Source of the DNA: Bugula neritina
Taxonomy: Eukaryota > Bryozoa > Gymnolaemata > Cheilostomatida > Bugulidae
Assembly: GCA_964035545.1 (NCBI GenBank)
Contig: OZ037769.1
Location: 2,635,001 to 2,699,000 of the forward strand
DNA length: 64,000 bases
Direction of reading: 5' to 3'
Under the pieces are notes generated by a model. The model searched no databases. It worked only from the letters and a program-made list of their open reading frames with translations, and was not told the DNA's origin. Below, piece by piece: positions 36,059 to 49,225 of this stretch; the stretch's first letter is position 1, and each line of letters opens with the position of its first letter. Position numbers and translations under genes: made by a program.

Positions 36059-39000
36059 CCCGAAACTGCACCATTCCTTCACAACTTTATTTACAAATTA
36101 ATATATTTTTTAAATTATATACACTCAGATTATTAGATTTATTTTGTCTGAATTCTTTTATTACTCAACCGATGTTTTGCCTCCGATATAATGTTTTACT
36201 ACTTAGTTAGTTAGCTAGTTAGCTAGTTAGTCTTCTTGTTTCAGTGCCGTGCAGTTGACTTCTTTTTCTGTTGTTGACTCGTACACATATTAATATATGT
36301 GTACTCTGTTTCATATAACTTGCATTTCTAAATCTCCCTTTTACATGGCTAGACTTTCCACTCTTTAGTCTCACGTATATACTCTCGCATGTTACTCCTT
36401 CAACTAAGTTTTAACAATGAGTTTAAACATGTCCTGCCACTTACGTCATCAGTAAGTACAAAATTAATTAAATATATTAGCATGAATATATGGACACTGA
36501 ACCAGTACGTGAGGTAAGAGGCTAATGTGTCCCTATAAGCCAGTATGATACGTTTTTAAGCTTTGTTGCCTACATTGTGTGCAAATCCCTGGTTAGAAAT
36601 AGTGAGTCCCAATGTTCTCAAGTATTTCACCGTTTACCGACTTTAATTCTCTCTTCTTTTTTCATTCAAGAATTTCTTTCAAAAATCAGCCGACTATCGC
36701 AATGTTGAACACTTCATATTTTATTAGCCATGTCAGCTTTCTGTTGTCTTTTCATTTGTCCTTGTTAACCATTTATTTTAAATACTAAATATTGTTTAAT
36801 GTGTTAGACAGGTCAAACAACATTTAGTAGGCAAAACCTCTATTTAGTATCTTTATTATATGTAGTACTCTACGTAAATTTAGTATGTTTATTATATTCA
36901 AGCCTATAATACATTTAGGCTGCAACACTGTCATGTCTGAATTACACCTTCATGTTTATTCATTTAACAGCTTCAGTTTTTGGTGCTCTTGTTTGATTTG
37001 AAAATTATGCTTTGTAATAGTCTACTACAATATCCTGTCTTATGACGTAACAACCATGGCACTTTTTAATATGTATTCATCAGTTTCTATTTAAAGTTAC
37101 ATAACATTATCATATTAATATTAACTTGTTTATGGTTTTTTATCTTTGTCATTAAACGCAATTAATGTTAGCAATGGAATCATAATTAAGATATTTAAAA
37201 TAAAGATAAATAATTGTAACAATATGAATTATTTTGATTATATAATATTCTTAGCATGTAACTTTGATTGGCTTGGATAAAACAATAATATTGCAGGTAC
37301 ATTATCAATTGAAAAGGTGCATTTGAGGGAAGACAACCCTCAAATTATTAAAATATGTGATGCATGTCTTCTGATGTGTAACTAAGAATTAGAAAATGCC
37401 GTAATCAACCTCTGCAGGTCTTAAAATTGTTGAATTAATTTCAGCTACTAACAGCTGGTAACTAAATTTGCAAATAAGGAATTTGTATATTGATTGCATC
37501 GTAACACCATGCACATGAAATGTTTCTGTAGATAGTTAAAAGTTTCATGAGTAAAAAATACCTGCAGTAATGAATTCATCTCTCCAAGCTGTGTTCTAAT
37601 TTTTATTTATGTAATATTAAATTTTATATAATCCGTCCTTCCATAATGGAAAGTTTTTTTCATAAAATAGTCATCATTAGACAACAGTTGTTTTTTAAAT
37701 GAATTGAACCAAAAATTATGTAAAATGGCTATGGCGCATGTGAAATTGAACGGCATTACACTGATTAGGCAGAAATTTACAAGTTGCTTTAAAAAGCAAA
37801 CTATCTTATCATTTTACCTGAAGATCTAGTTTATACTACTCTACTATGACATCATTATAAATTTAAACTTATTTCATCAACATCTGCATAATTTCTTTGC
37901 ATATGCATTACATAAATTATCTTAGACTGCTTTCCAATTGCACTAGCAGCTAAACTGCAGTTTGTACAGAGTATAGTAAAACTTCTGGTTGGTTTTATGC
38001 TTGGCATTATATCATATCATCAGTTTCTAAACAAAGGTGTAATAATTTTCACTTGTTGAAATGAAGTAAGCTGTAAAAATAGTAATCAATTTAATTTTAT
38101 TAATTATGTAAATAGATACAGAGAGCAATGATTATTTGAATAACTACACTTATCTACTATATAAAATCACAAGAGTGACTTTGAATATCGCATGGGAACG
38201 TTATATAGCCTGTTGAAAACAATATTAAAAAAAATATTATTACGAGGTTCGAGTTGTAGTGCAAGCTATACAGGAGTTGTTGTCTCATAAATAAAGGCAG
38301 TTTAACAAACTGTCTAAATGCGCAATAAGAATTAACAGTGTTTAGTGACTAGAACATTATTTTTGTTACATAATTAAAGTTTACATATGTAAAATTTGTA
38401 AGTAAATTTTAAAAGATTGCTTTAAATTGTATAAACCATATATAATGTAAAAACTAAAATGCTATTATCAAGTTTGACCTAATGACCTCAGCCCTCAGTG
38501 AGTAAGTCATTGTGTAGTATTAGTGCGCACGAAGCATAGATAACAGGAAAACCTAAAGTTGATGACGATTAAGGATTTCAGCTGACGTGAGACCTACGTG
38601 TCCAGTGAAAATACTCCAATATCGCTGACGAAAAATACGTAGTTGGTGGGTAAGTGAGTGTAAACAATAGGGGAATACCCACACGTGCAAAAAGAAAGAT
38701 GTTGGTTTCATCCAGATGTTTTCAGATAAATTTATTAATTCAGTATTTACTTCATCTTAGAAAACAAGTTAGTTTTTTGTTATACTTATAGTTATTAACT
38801 CATTTCATTTTCAACTGCAAGTTTAAAACGATTTGAATTAAAATGGCGATTGAGGCGAATCAGAATGTGTATCACAATTGACATTGTTATGAAAACTACA
38901 ATGTTGGATGTTAAAGTTAATCATTTTGTTGGTATAACTTTATAAAAAACCAATGCTTACAGACATAGAGCTATAAATTATTAAACCCCCAGACCTACTT

Positions 39001-40458
39001 ATGTTTTATTGTTAAACTTTATGTTAATCAATGATTCGATTTCAGACTGAAACATTTATCATTTCTCTATATCCATATTATGATTATGATGACATAAATA
39101 TATTTAATTTTATGCTCGTTTACGGTTCACCAACAGTAACAGTATAAGTATGACATAGCTTAGAACAATTAATGATAATATTTATATTAGTAAATTACCA
39201 ATATGATTATCATTATGATTATGGATTATGATGATTATGCTGTGATGGCGAAAATTAATTGAAACAGAGTCAGTATTTAATAGTTTGGCACAATACAATG
39301 CAATAACGATGACATTGACTATGACGATGATAAATTCCTTCATATTTATTTTTAAACTAGATTGTTTAAAATTTCTAAAAACTCTTTCTACAAATACCTG
39401 TTTAAAAATTATCAGGAATGTTTAACTTTATGTTCAGTTTTCTGATGAAAAATAATTATAAGAGTAGAATAGGTGTAAGCAGCTATCATGAGGTGATAGA
39501 AAGTAAGCCGTACACAATTCTATCAAAATGTTATTTTCACTTTGAGTTGGTAAAATTTTAAACCATATAGCCAATATACAATATTACCATTAGCTCTAAA
39601 TTAAATAATATATGCACCCATTTATTTTACAAATAGTTGTATTGTAAATTTTCAAGTTTTTCTGTTTTAGTATTACAGTTTTAATATAAATCTGACCTAC
39701 ACTTATCTTTAAGGATAATATTTTATGCCTTATGGGCAAAATGTGTAAGTAATATTTGCATCTTTTATTTTTCAAAGCATTTTAAAACAAAGTATTCTGT
39801 AAGAATATTCAAATATAAAAATGGAAAAGATCCTGATAAACCCATATAATATAGTCAAGATGCTAAAATATATTCACAACACGCAGCAACATCAAGAGGA
39901 AATTGCTTATTTCTGCTCCAGCAGTTTTGTTTACGCATTCTAAGTTGTGGGGGCAGTTAACTGTGTCACAACATAGAATTTACAACACTAAGATTGCCAA
40001 TTTCTAGCTAATTTACTTTGGTTTGCTTATGCATAATTTTTTATATCCTGTAGGATAAGAAATATACGATTTATTCCAAGAAAGTTTCATCTTGAAAACT
40101 TGCGAATTCGGTGAGTAAATTAAAATGTTTAAAAAATAAATTAAAATGTTATTTTTCAACCTTATGTATTTCTCCAAGAAATGGCTTATAATATTTTTGT
40201 GAATAGAAAGTAATTTATGAGATTTTAAATATTACAATGATTTTACTTTGAAAGCTAATTCAGTGTAATGTAGGTAATACTAAAGTGCAGCAGCTAAACT
40301 ACTACCAGAAACAGCGGGCCACTTCTCTTAAATGTTGAAAGGGTATTTTCTGATAATTTTCATGAAGATGTGTAAATTCAGGAGTATTACATACTTTGTT
40401 TTTATTCAAATTGCATGATATAAACATTTTAGAGTACATATGCTGCCGCTAGAATGAT
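36059..40458. other. Non-coding interval between the zinc transporter and CREB
   Basis: The 3' untranslated region of the transporter and the 5' flank of CREB. No coding exon is supportable. Candidate untranslated CREB exons end at 38649 (GTTGGTGG then GTAAGTGAG) and about 40111 (GCGAATTCG then GTGAGTAA). Cryptic ATTATCATTATG repeats lie at about 39.05-39.35 kb. Confidence 0.45.
38550..38649 (+). promoter_or_regulatory. CRE-containing candidate CREB promoter/first exon
   Basis: TGACG half-sites occur at 38563-38567, 38583-38587 (within TGACGTGA, one base from a full CRE) and 38626-38630. A CCAAT box is at 38616-38620. The patch ends at a strong 5' splice site, GTAAGTGAG, at 38650. It is 1.8 kb upstream of the CREB start codon. 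Autoregulation through CREs is known for mammalian CREB/CREM genes; here it is inferred. Confidence 0.35.
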
Positions 40459-43400
40459 ATGGAGAATTTAAGTGAAGAGGAAAACTCTAGTGTAAGTTCA
40501 CTAAACATTTATAATGTTTATTATATTTATTTCGTTTATTATAGTTATGTTGATAACAATCCATGATTTTATAATCTTAACTAATGTAACTAAAAATACT
40601 TAATTTATAAAAAGCAATGGCTGTTGAGCAACCATGCTCTTTATTTCACTCTTCAAAGTGACATTTTTCACAATACTGTGATTCACTTCCACATTAACAC
40701 CCGCTGAGCAGATCCTGTAATACGGATGTCTCTCACGATGATGGTTGTGGGTATGGGCTAGTCACTCCACTGCTCACCAGGGCACTGTGTGGGGTGTGTC
40801 GTTTGCACTATGACAGGTGTGTCATGTGCACTGTGACAGGTGTGTCATATGCACTGTGACAGGTGTGTCATGCACTGCGACAGGTGTCACAGGTGCACTG
40901 TGACAGGTGTGTCATGTGCACTGTGACAGTTGTGTCATATGCACTGTGACAGGTGTGTCATATGCGCTGTGACAGTTGTGTCATATGCACTGTGACAGGC
41001 GTGTCAGATGCACTGTGACAGGCGTGTCAGATGCAATGTGACAAGTGTCACAGGTGTGTGCTCTCTTACAGCAGACTATCAGCGAACAGGAGGACCAAGA
41101 TAACGCTGCTAGAAGGGAGTTGCTCGCCCGCCGACCTTCCTACAGAAAGATTCTCAACGACCTCTCTGCTGGCAGCACCGGGTCTGCTATGATGGGAGAT
41201 AAAATACCGGAGGAAGAGGACAGCAACGACAGCGGCGAAGATAGCAGCAGTCAGATGGTGTACAGCAGCGGAAACAATAACGCTGTCGGTAGGTTGGCCA
41301 GTGCAACTTCCTACTAGACTACTGGCCCATAAGAGGTGCTGTTATGTTTGCTAATATGTAACGTGTGAGCTGATTGGTCAGGCCACCTCTTGCGCAGTGT
41401 AGTATCTTCTAATTGCTGTGGTCACCTCTGGTGTTGCCTTTCACACAGCAGTATTGTAGTGCTGCTTTACAACTAGTCAGTACTTTAGCTGAATGGAAGA
41501 CACTATTATTTGTATATCTCTCATAGATTTAGTAAGTTTAATATTTATAAATTAGCCCAATTTTTGTGATAGTGATAGCCACAGAAATAAAGGGGCCAAT
41601 TGGTAGTTAGTGGTTGAATTAGTGGCATTTATTCAATAGATTAGCAGGAAATGGATGCCATAATATTCTCTGCCTGCCTACTATCACGTTCTTACTTCAT
41701 AAATAACATTTTCTAGTGTAGGGCTTGGCGTGTAGCACAAGCTCTATTAGTTGTTGCTCTGTGTTTATGAATGGCTGGGTACCAACTATCGACTTGTTCA
41801 GTGGAGCTCAACTAAGACCTTGCGCTATAGTCGCGAATAGTTATTTATATTATTTACATCATTTCGATACAGGAAATGCGTCATCACGGCCATTTGAATA
41901 CAAGTAGCTGAATACGTAGATACTATAGGCGCATAATGATGTTCAATGGCGCGTAACGAGCACACTGCTCCTAGCGTATAATCCAGTCATTCACTCGTAC
42001 TGGAGGTGTACTTGTAGTTAGTCATTAGTAACCTATTCTAAGTATGTAGTATAACAATACTGATTCTAGTAATACCAGCTGGAGCTATACAAATTACAGA
42101 TGAAAATGGGCATGGCTTACAGACCCTTACTATGAGTAACAGTGATACTGCTGTCTCTAACTCAGGTAGGTGTGCTATTTCACCTGTACACCTGTCACTA
42201 CTGTGCTCCACCATTGGGTATGTCATAGTTGTTACTTGTAATTGATCTCTAGGACTGGCCTGTGTTGGTTTAGAGTAGAGAACAATGGGGCTTCTTCCAT
42301 GTTTACATTCTTCAACACTATCATAGTTATTGTGATGGCATAGCTAAGTAAACAGTATGTTTATATTATGTTGATCCTAGCTCTAAAGAGTGATGAACAG
42401 TGCTACAAGACAACCTGCCTTGTGTAAATAATAAAGCTGCTACTTCCTGTTACATAGTGAGGGCATTTGGGAGTTGTGCTCTTTCTAATGTCTTGTGCGG
42501 CCTAACTTGTAGAGCTGCATTTCTTTTATTTCCTGTCTTCACCTTTTACTTTAAAATTATCAACATATCTGTGTCAATTATAGTCTAGTACACTTACATA
42601 TACAGTACTTACATATACTTACACACTTACCTGTAGGTACAACTATAGTTCAATACGCACAAGGTCCAGAAGGTCAACTGCTAATACCCGCGGGGTCAAC
42701 ATACCAGTTGAGTACCATAGGTGGTCCCAGTGTGCTGATGGCTACAGGCGGGGGCGGCGTAGGTGAAGAGGCATCCCGGAAACGTGAACTTCGACTGCTA
42801 AAAAATCGGTAGGTAGAATTCATCAATAGTAACACTGGTAGGCAGTGTGCTGTGGCCAGCCGTGTGGCTCTTGTAAGGTAATTCTGGGAAACCCAGAATT
42901 GTCACATCTGGTTTATACCCCACTTTCTGCTGACTCCCATGTATTAGCAGTTTCTAACAATTGAGAGTCACAGAGCTGGGCCGTGGATGCAGTTTCTAGA
43001 AGTTCCGAGCTGCTCATCTTCTTCCATATCTTATTTTTAGCTGACATGTTTAGGATTATCTGTATGCTAGTTGCGAGAGGTTAAGATTCCAGCTTTTACT
43101 GCGGTGAGAGTTTTGGTTGAAAACCAACCAGTAGCCTTGGCACTGATTTAATAAAAAAAAAGCCCTTCAATACTATTATTTGTGAAGATTGTGTGAAAGT
43201 ACGCCTACAGCCTACACAAGTCGTTCTTGTACTGCTTCCTGCGTTGCTAACCGCCCTATTGCATCACTAGGTGTAGCTATGTCAGTAAAACATGATGTAA
43301 ATGTGACGAGATGTCACACTGTCACCTGCCAAGAGCTGATATGGAGTTGTGTTCCACTGCTCATGAACTGTACATATCGTAGAGTTTGTGTGCGATTACT

Positions 43401-43576
43401 AATGGTGCTTTTATTGCAGGGAGGCGGCCAAAGAATGTCGCAGGAAAAAGAAAGAGTATGTTAAGTGTTTGGAAAATAGAGTCGCTGTGTTGGAAAACCA
43501 GAATAAGGCGCTGATCGAAGAACTCAAGAGCTTGAAAGAGCTGTATTGTCAGAAAGATTCTGTGGGAATGTTATAG
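40459..43576 (+). CDS. CREB1: CREB family transcription factor (short form)
   Basis: Exons join 40459-40491, 41072-41288, 42070-42165, 42637-42808 and 43420-43576: 224 codons, TAG stop. After a short acidic leader (MENLSEEENSS) comes the kinase-inducible domain, ARRPSYRKILNDLS (residues 30-43). Ser34 is equivalent to the PKA-phosphorylated Ser133 of mammals and would recruit CBP. A remnant of the Q2 activation domain follows (TTIVQYAQGPEGQLLIP). The C-terminal bZIP (about 164-224) is nearly identical to vertebrate CREB: KNREAAKECRRKKKEYVKCL, keeping invariant Asn172 and Arg180. The first Gln-rich domain (Q1) of vertebrate CREB is absent, so the protein is about 100 residues shorter. Upstream untranslated exons are likely. 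CREB, CREM and ATF1 cannot be separated from one locus. The start was chosen as the only in-frame ATG after an acceptor. Confidence 0.95.
40804..41060. repeat. 23-bp minisatellite abutting the CREB exon 2 acceptor
   Basis: About eleven variable units, each containing CACTGTGACAGGTGTGTCAT. The array runs to within about a dozen bases of the acceptor CTCTCTTACAG. Each unit carries TGACAG, a MEIS/TGIF-type motif, and its inverted partner TGTCA. Confidence 0.92.
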
Positions 43577-44095
43577 TGCAATCCATCGCTATGGTTACGG
43601 AGCTGTCAATAGTTCCGTGCATGCAATCAGCAGGCAAAGCTAAAGCTCACTGACTTCCTTCTAGGATTCAACTCCTTCGGATTCGCTTTTCAGCTTTGCC
43701 TTAGAAAATAACTAGTTTCTAGGTCTGATTATATTTTTTGTTTTGGTAGTTACCACGGTAACGAGTGATGCAACAGTTTCCTGATTAACTTGTTACTGGA
43801 TACAAGCTACATCCTGTTTGACAGACTAGGTTCTCATGTTAGATTATGCTGATATATCAATATTCTTATCTTATCATGTATATACTTTTCTCAACATATT
43901 CCAACAAGCGCAGAGTAGTCCAGTAACATATTACCATTAAAATATCTACGGATTGTGTTTGCGTTATTATGTATTTTTAAAACTGATATTCTACATAATA
44001 TATATTATTTTATAAAAAAATGTTCATATAATTATGTTCTGTTGCAGCTATGGAATTACCAGTCTGTTAACTGAATATATATTTACTTTATACAA

Positions 44096-44117
44096 AATAA
44101 ATATTATAATATTTATT
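44096..44117. terminator. Bidirectional polyadenylation palindrome
   Basis: A 22-base perfect palindrome, two 11-base arms AATAAATATTA and TAATATTTATT. It places AATAAA on the plus strand (44096-44101), about 520 bases after the CREB stop, and AATAAA on the minus strand (44112-44117), about 540 bases after the stop of the convergent minus-strand gene. Confidence 0.65.
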
Positions 44118-44655
44118 CACAGTACAAATTGAAATAGTCATGTGTGTATTTATCATTGCCTGGTCTACATGTAAAACATTGCTAAGGGTTTTGCAAGATT
44201 GCAAAATTATAGCCAACTGGAAAGTTGATTCATGCAGCTATATGCAAATTACTAGAAAGATAAAGGCGGTGGGTTTAAGTTCCATGGAAGTTGATGTATT
44301 TGTGTCAAGTTCAGTAGAGGTGCAGGTGTGTAAAGGTACTACCAGGTGAAGAGTTCAACAACCAGGCCCTGTGAGATGAAGTGTTATAAGTATGAATATA
44401 TCACATCACTAATCATTATACAATACATCTTGCTCAACATTATGTAGATTGACTTGGCAGCCAGAAATCTATGATGTCATTCCAGTTTGAAATTAACACT
44501 TATTCAACCTTTTCTGGCGCAAATTGTAAAGTTATGTAAACTAACTTGAATTTAAAGATGATTAATCAGAAACATATTGCTAATATATATTACATTGTAT
44601 ATAATACATATTATATATATTATTATAATGAATTGCCGCAACTAAGTTGACACAG

Positions 44656-47600
44656 CTATATGTCACCGTTGACATTTGAATTAGAACTTCTGTAGTTGAA
44701 AAGACGTCTGGTAGATCTTCTGCTAATTTCTTTTAACTGGTGGCTGGTGGCCTTTGACCTGGACGTAGGCCTGGTGGTAGATGACTCCAAGTTTTGCTCA
44801 GATTTTACTGGGACAGTTTTCAGTAACCCAGCTGTTGCAGGCGAAGTTTCCGAGAGTCCTATGTTCAAAGGCAAAGCTTTCAGTGGGCCTGGTTTAGTGG
44901 GTGGAGGCAGATGGCGGTGCTCAGCAGAACGTCTTTTCAACTTTGTGAATACATCATCTGCAGCTAATCTGGCAGACTGAAACACAGCACAAGTATGAGT
45001 CATATGCCACAAAATAGTAGCCAATAGCAGGGCCTGCAGGGTATACGTGACGTTACACACTCTATCCTGTGCCAGCAACTTGAAACTTGACTTTTCTAAA
45101 GAAATTCAAGGGTCAAACCATTTTAAAGTGATTTCAGATAATAAAGTTAGCATTTAGAGTCAGTACTATAAAAGCTTTGCAGATTTCACTGCATTGATTG
45201 GGCCTGCATACTCCACACGCGCCGTTACGTTACGCCAACATATGTAGAGGCTCTGGAACACCTCACAAATCTAAACTTACTGCAAACTGCTCCAGCTTTT
45301 TGGGCATACTCTTGGAGTTAAGGGAGCAGCGAATCGCGACATCGCTTGAGTCATCGGTTAGAGAACAGTCGTCATTGGCCGACACGTAAGTTGCACTGCT
45401 GCCAGACCCTATGGCGAGACAGCGAGATGTCATTAAGGACAAAAATTAACAACAATTTCGATTCCATTTAAAATGTGTGTTGAATCAAAACTCAGTGCTT
45501 AGGATTTCAAAGCATTTAAAATATCAGAAGTTACTCCATACCATCTGAAAGGCGACGGCTGGCACTTCTGCTTCGTCTCTTAGGCGCGCCCTTCCCCAGC
45601 ACATCCTGTTTGCGCCTGGCTGGCGTGAGTGACCTTGACCTACTCTGCTAAAAAAAATCAAGAAATATTTTAAGCATTCCAGCATAGAAGGCAATGACTG
45701 CACATGAAACGGAGATATGTTAATAGAAATCTTTACAACAGCATCAACACAGCGATGTGGTCCTGGTACCATTATCGCTAGAGTATCGACAGGATAACAT
45801 ATTGCTACAGTTATAATGGTAGTATGAATGTTTAGATAATGCAGAGGTGACAACTCCCAACAACATACATTTATTTGAGACCAAGTCATAAACATGGAAA
45901 CTCACTCGTTTATTTGCTCCATTTTCTATCTTTCTGCTTTCACTTGTTCGACTTTCTACAACTTTACCAGGATTTGGTTGTTGTCTGCCCTGTTCATGAG
46001 ATACAGCACTGAGATTTGCATCATTATAAGGAGTTGTGTTCTCAGCAGTTAGTGACAAAGCTACGTTACCATGACTACCAGTACACGATGAGCCAGGAGT
46101 CCCTTGTACAGTGTTTACCAGTTCATGTTGGCCATCGCTACTCATCTCTCTATCTTCTATTGCTGTAACAGGTTGGGTTGTCATCTCTTGTGTTGGAGGT
46201 AGTAAACTGCAACAGAGTCAAAACTGAAAATACCAAAAGCTGTAGCAACCTAAAAACCACCCTTTTTAATTACAATAACACTACAATTACCGTAACTATT
46301 ATATTATTACATTTAATATAACCACTGTATTATTACTTAACTCCTATAATTATTGTAACTACTATAACTATTATATTATTGTTACAACTTCTATAATTGA
46401 TACAGTTTTACAATTATTAAAATTGCCGTATTATATGCATTAAAACACAACTAAAAAGTTAAATCTAGTAGAGAAGTCATAAACTGTATAAAATCATACG
46501 ACATGCTGAGACACCAAGAGCAATATAAGAAAATATTTTACTCACCTGTCAGGTAAATCTGGTATCACATCTGCTGATAATGTTGGTACTGTCTGGTAAC
46601 ATTCTAAGGTACTCTCCCGATGAGCGGATACTTTAGCAGCGTGTTGAAATTCGGCAGACTGGTGTTTTGAGCTGAATTTCTTATCTTCGCTACAAAAGAT
46701 ATTTCATAGACATCCCAAAACAGGCTGATTCCATTATAACGCCGTGTTCTAAGAGATACCAATCTAATGCAAACTATACAGTTCAACATATAATACACAA
46801 TATAGATAAAATAAATTAAAATAAAATGTAATGCAATGCAATGATCTGGTGAAATAAATTTAAAACTTTCAACAATTTGCAAATTGTCTTAACGTTTTAA
46901 CTAAGAGAGAGTTTAATGCAAGTTTATGTGACTTAATTTATTAATCATTCTTCACTCTACTATTTCCACTACATTTAAAATGAAATAACCTAATTGGGAA
47001 ACCAATTACTGTATGTGCTGTAATTAATAATAATTGTGTTGAAATAAACAACAAACAGAAATATGACTCATAAGCTAGAACAGATAAATTGATAAACATA
47101 CAATGCCATGTTTCAATATGAATACCGGCGTCTGCAGAGTATAGGAATAAACATACCATGTGACCTGCTTCTCCCTCCTTGACAGTCGAATAGATAGAGC
47201 AGAACTGTCAGAAGAATTCTCTGGGGTAGACCCTGACTTGTGTACTGACGTGACAGGAGTTGTGTGCTCAACGAGGTCATGCTTCTCATTCTGTATAAAC
47301 AAACTATTGAGTGAAGACTCATCCTTCTGCAACACTAGCAAAAAGCAGACAACTCCAGCGATGAGTCATCAGCCAAAATACAACAGGAAACAAACTCAGA
47401 TGATGGGTAGTTGTTGTGTGGCTGACTGAATAGTCTGAAAATACTGCTACCAAGCAGGTTTTTTAGACTAAACACTCACTGAAACCCTACATTCATTAAA
47501 AAGCTCTGCACACATTTTACATTGGCGTACTGGACATGCAGCTAGAGTACACTCAGTTACCCCACGACTACTTCGCTAGATCAACACACATACAGTTTCA

Positions 47601-48649
47601 ACTCAAAACAATAGAATATAACTGGTCACCTTTGATATGAGTTGACCTTCCCCTTGACTTCTTCTGCATGTTACACTCTTGTTAGAGGTGGCCGGCTGCG
47701 TTGGCTGGCCTATGAAGCAACCTTCCCCAACTGCTATCAACAAGCACTGTTATTTAGTGATGTCATAGTATTAAACAGTAGGATCAAAACAACACATTAC
47801 TGTAAATGTAGCTCACCCTGAAGTTCACAGCTCTCTTCTACTCCTACAGATAGTTGCTTTGCTGACTACAAGAGCAAAAGAAACCAAAAATAGTAACACA
47901 CATTTACATTTCTTCAACTTGTAGCCTTACACAACAATTTATAATCTTTTCATATCGTTTATTGTAAGGTCTAAATTAAAACTATCTAATTGGAGTACTA
48001 ATAGCAGTGCTAGTGGAATACTAACAGCAGTACTAGTGGAGTAGTAACAGCAGTACTATTAGAGTACTAACAGCAGAACTAGTAGAGTACTAATAGCAGT
48101 TATATGCTCAGAGATATATGTACTGTTGAGTATAATACAGTAGCTAAAGAGTTAACCGTAATAGTGTATATAGTATACCTGTGTTGTAGTGTACTGCCCA
48201 CAGGTATGACATGGATGTAGTTTAGAAGAGGAGACAACTCTGTGTTGAGGTGACTCACTTGATATTTTCGGCACATCTTGTGTTAGAAGATTCTGTCGAG
48301 TTGTAGAGCTGCATGAAGGAGCAAAAGACTGAATCATGAGCAGACGATTCAAATGATAGGATAGACTTGAGAGTCTTTGACAGATTGATACGCAAGAAGT
48401 GACAAAAAACATCAATAATCTATTTAAATATAAGACATGTAGTACAAATATTTAAATGGTAATATGCTATTTGTATCATTCAGTATTACTGGTTGAATAA
48501 GTTATCAGTGAGAGTTACACTTACCGACTAGATAAGTTATTAGTGTGAGAGTTGGATGTACACACGCTGCAGGCGTCATCTACCTCAAAGTTGGTAAATC
48601 TTGAATAGATGTACTTAAATACTTGACTAAGCCAATTCCAAACAGCCAT
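44656..48649 (-). CDS. Unrecognised basic, Ser-rich protein
   Basis: Ten exons read downward: 48649-48525, 48308-48179, 47865-47817, 47733-47630, 47326-47157, 46689-46546, 46206-45906, 45647-45542, 45408-45281 and 44976-44656. All phases agree, giving 525 codons and a TAG stop. I do not recognise the family. The N-terminus, MAVWNWLSQVFKYIYSRF, is an aromatic amphipathic helix that could bind membrane. The middle is Ser/Thr/Gln-rich and looks disordered. The C-terminal third is basic, with RS-type clusters (QSRSRSLTPARRK, KRRSRSASRRLSDG) and a possible helix, ARLAADDVFTKLKRRS, suggesting a nuclear or chromatin protein with Cdk-type TP sites. Cys pairs (CSVC, CHTC) near residues 28 and 75 are noted. 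An untranslated exon ending at 48826 is likely. It is convergent with CREB and downstream of the NOPCHAP1-like gene. Exon structure is confident, function unknown. Confidence 0.75.
47995..48100. repeat. 23-bp tandem repeat
   Basis: About four and a half diverged units built on ACTAACAGCAGTACTAGTGG, in intron 2 of the minus-strand orphan gene. Confidence 0.8.
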
Positions 48650-49063
48650 ACAGTCGAGTTGGCTGTAACAAGAAAAAGAATAGTCGCCAGAAAGATGCAT
48701 GTTTTCTATTCTAGTTTCCACACATACAGTAATTTCAAACATATATGACCTTGACTTAGCCTGTGGTAGAATCAAACACATTTTTACTGCAAGAGGGAAA
48801 GTTAAACTGTAATATTGATACTCACCTACAGTTATTGAGATAAGAAAGGTAATAGTTGAAAGCTCTCAAATTGAGACATGATAAAGACAGGCACAATGTA
48901 ACAAATGATATGAAACTCGCATTTCTTCACCCATCCTACTAGGCAGGTCTAACTGATAGATTGGGTTCAACAATAAAAGGAAAATAATACACATTCTCAA
49001 CATAATTTCCAACTAATTTGTAACTAAAAATTCAACTGTCAATTGATCTGTTTGTAGAAAAAA

Positions 49064-49069
49064 TTTATT
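49064..49069 (-). terminator. Likely polyadenylation signal of the NOPCHAP1-like gene
   Basis: TTTATT on the plus strand (AATAAA on the minus strand), about 160 bases past the stop codon. Confidence 0.5.
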
Positions 49070-49225
49070 TATATAAAAATCATTAAAATTTTACATTATT
49101 GGAGAAAATCCTAATAAAAAATAGCTGCTTGCTTAAAACAAAATTAAACCTAAATATTATTGTTTGATATTATCTTATAGCCTTGATATTACTGGCTGAA
49201 TTTAGAAACTTTTATAGCCTAAGCT

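Noticed and set aside
42882-42900. Hairpin ATTCTGGG-AAA-CCCAGAAT in a CREB intron
   Set aside because: Short and isolated; no reason to call a regulatory element or RNA.
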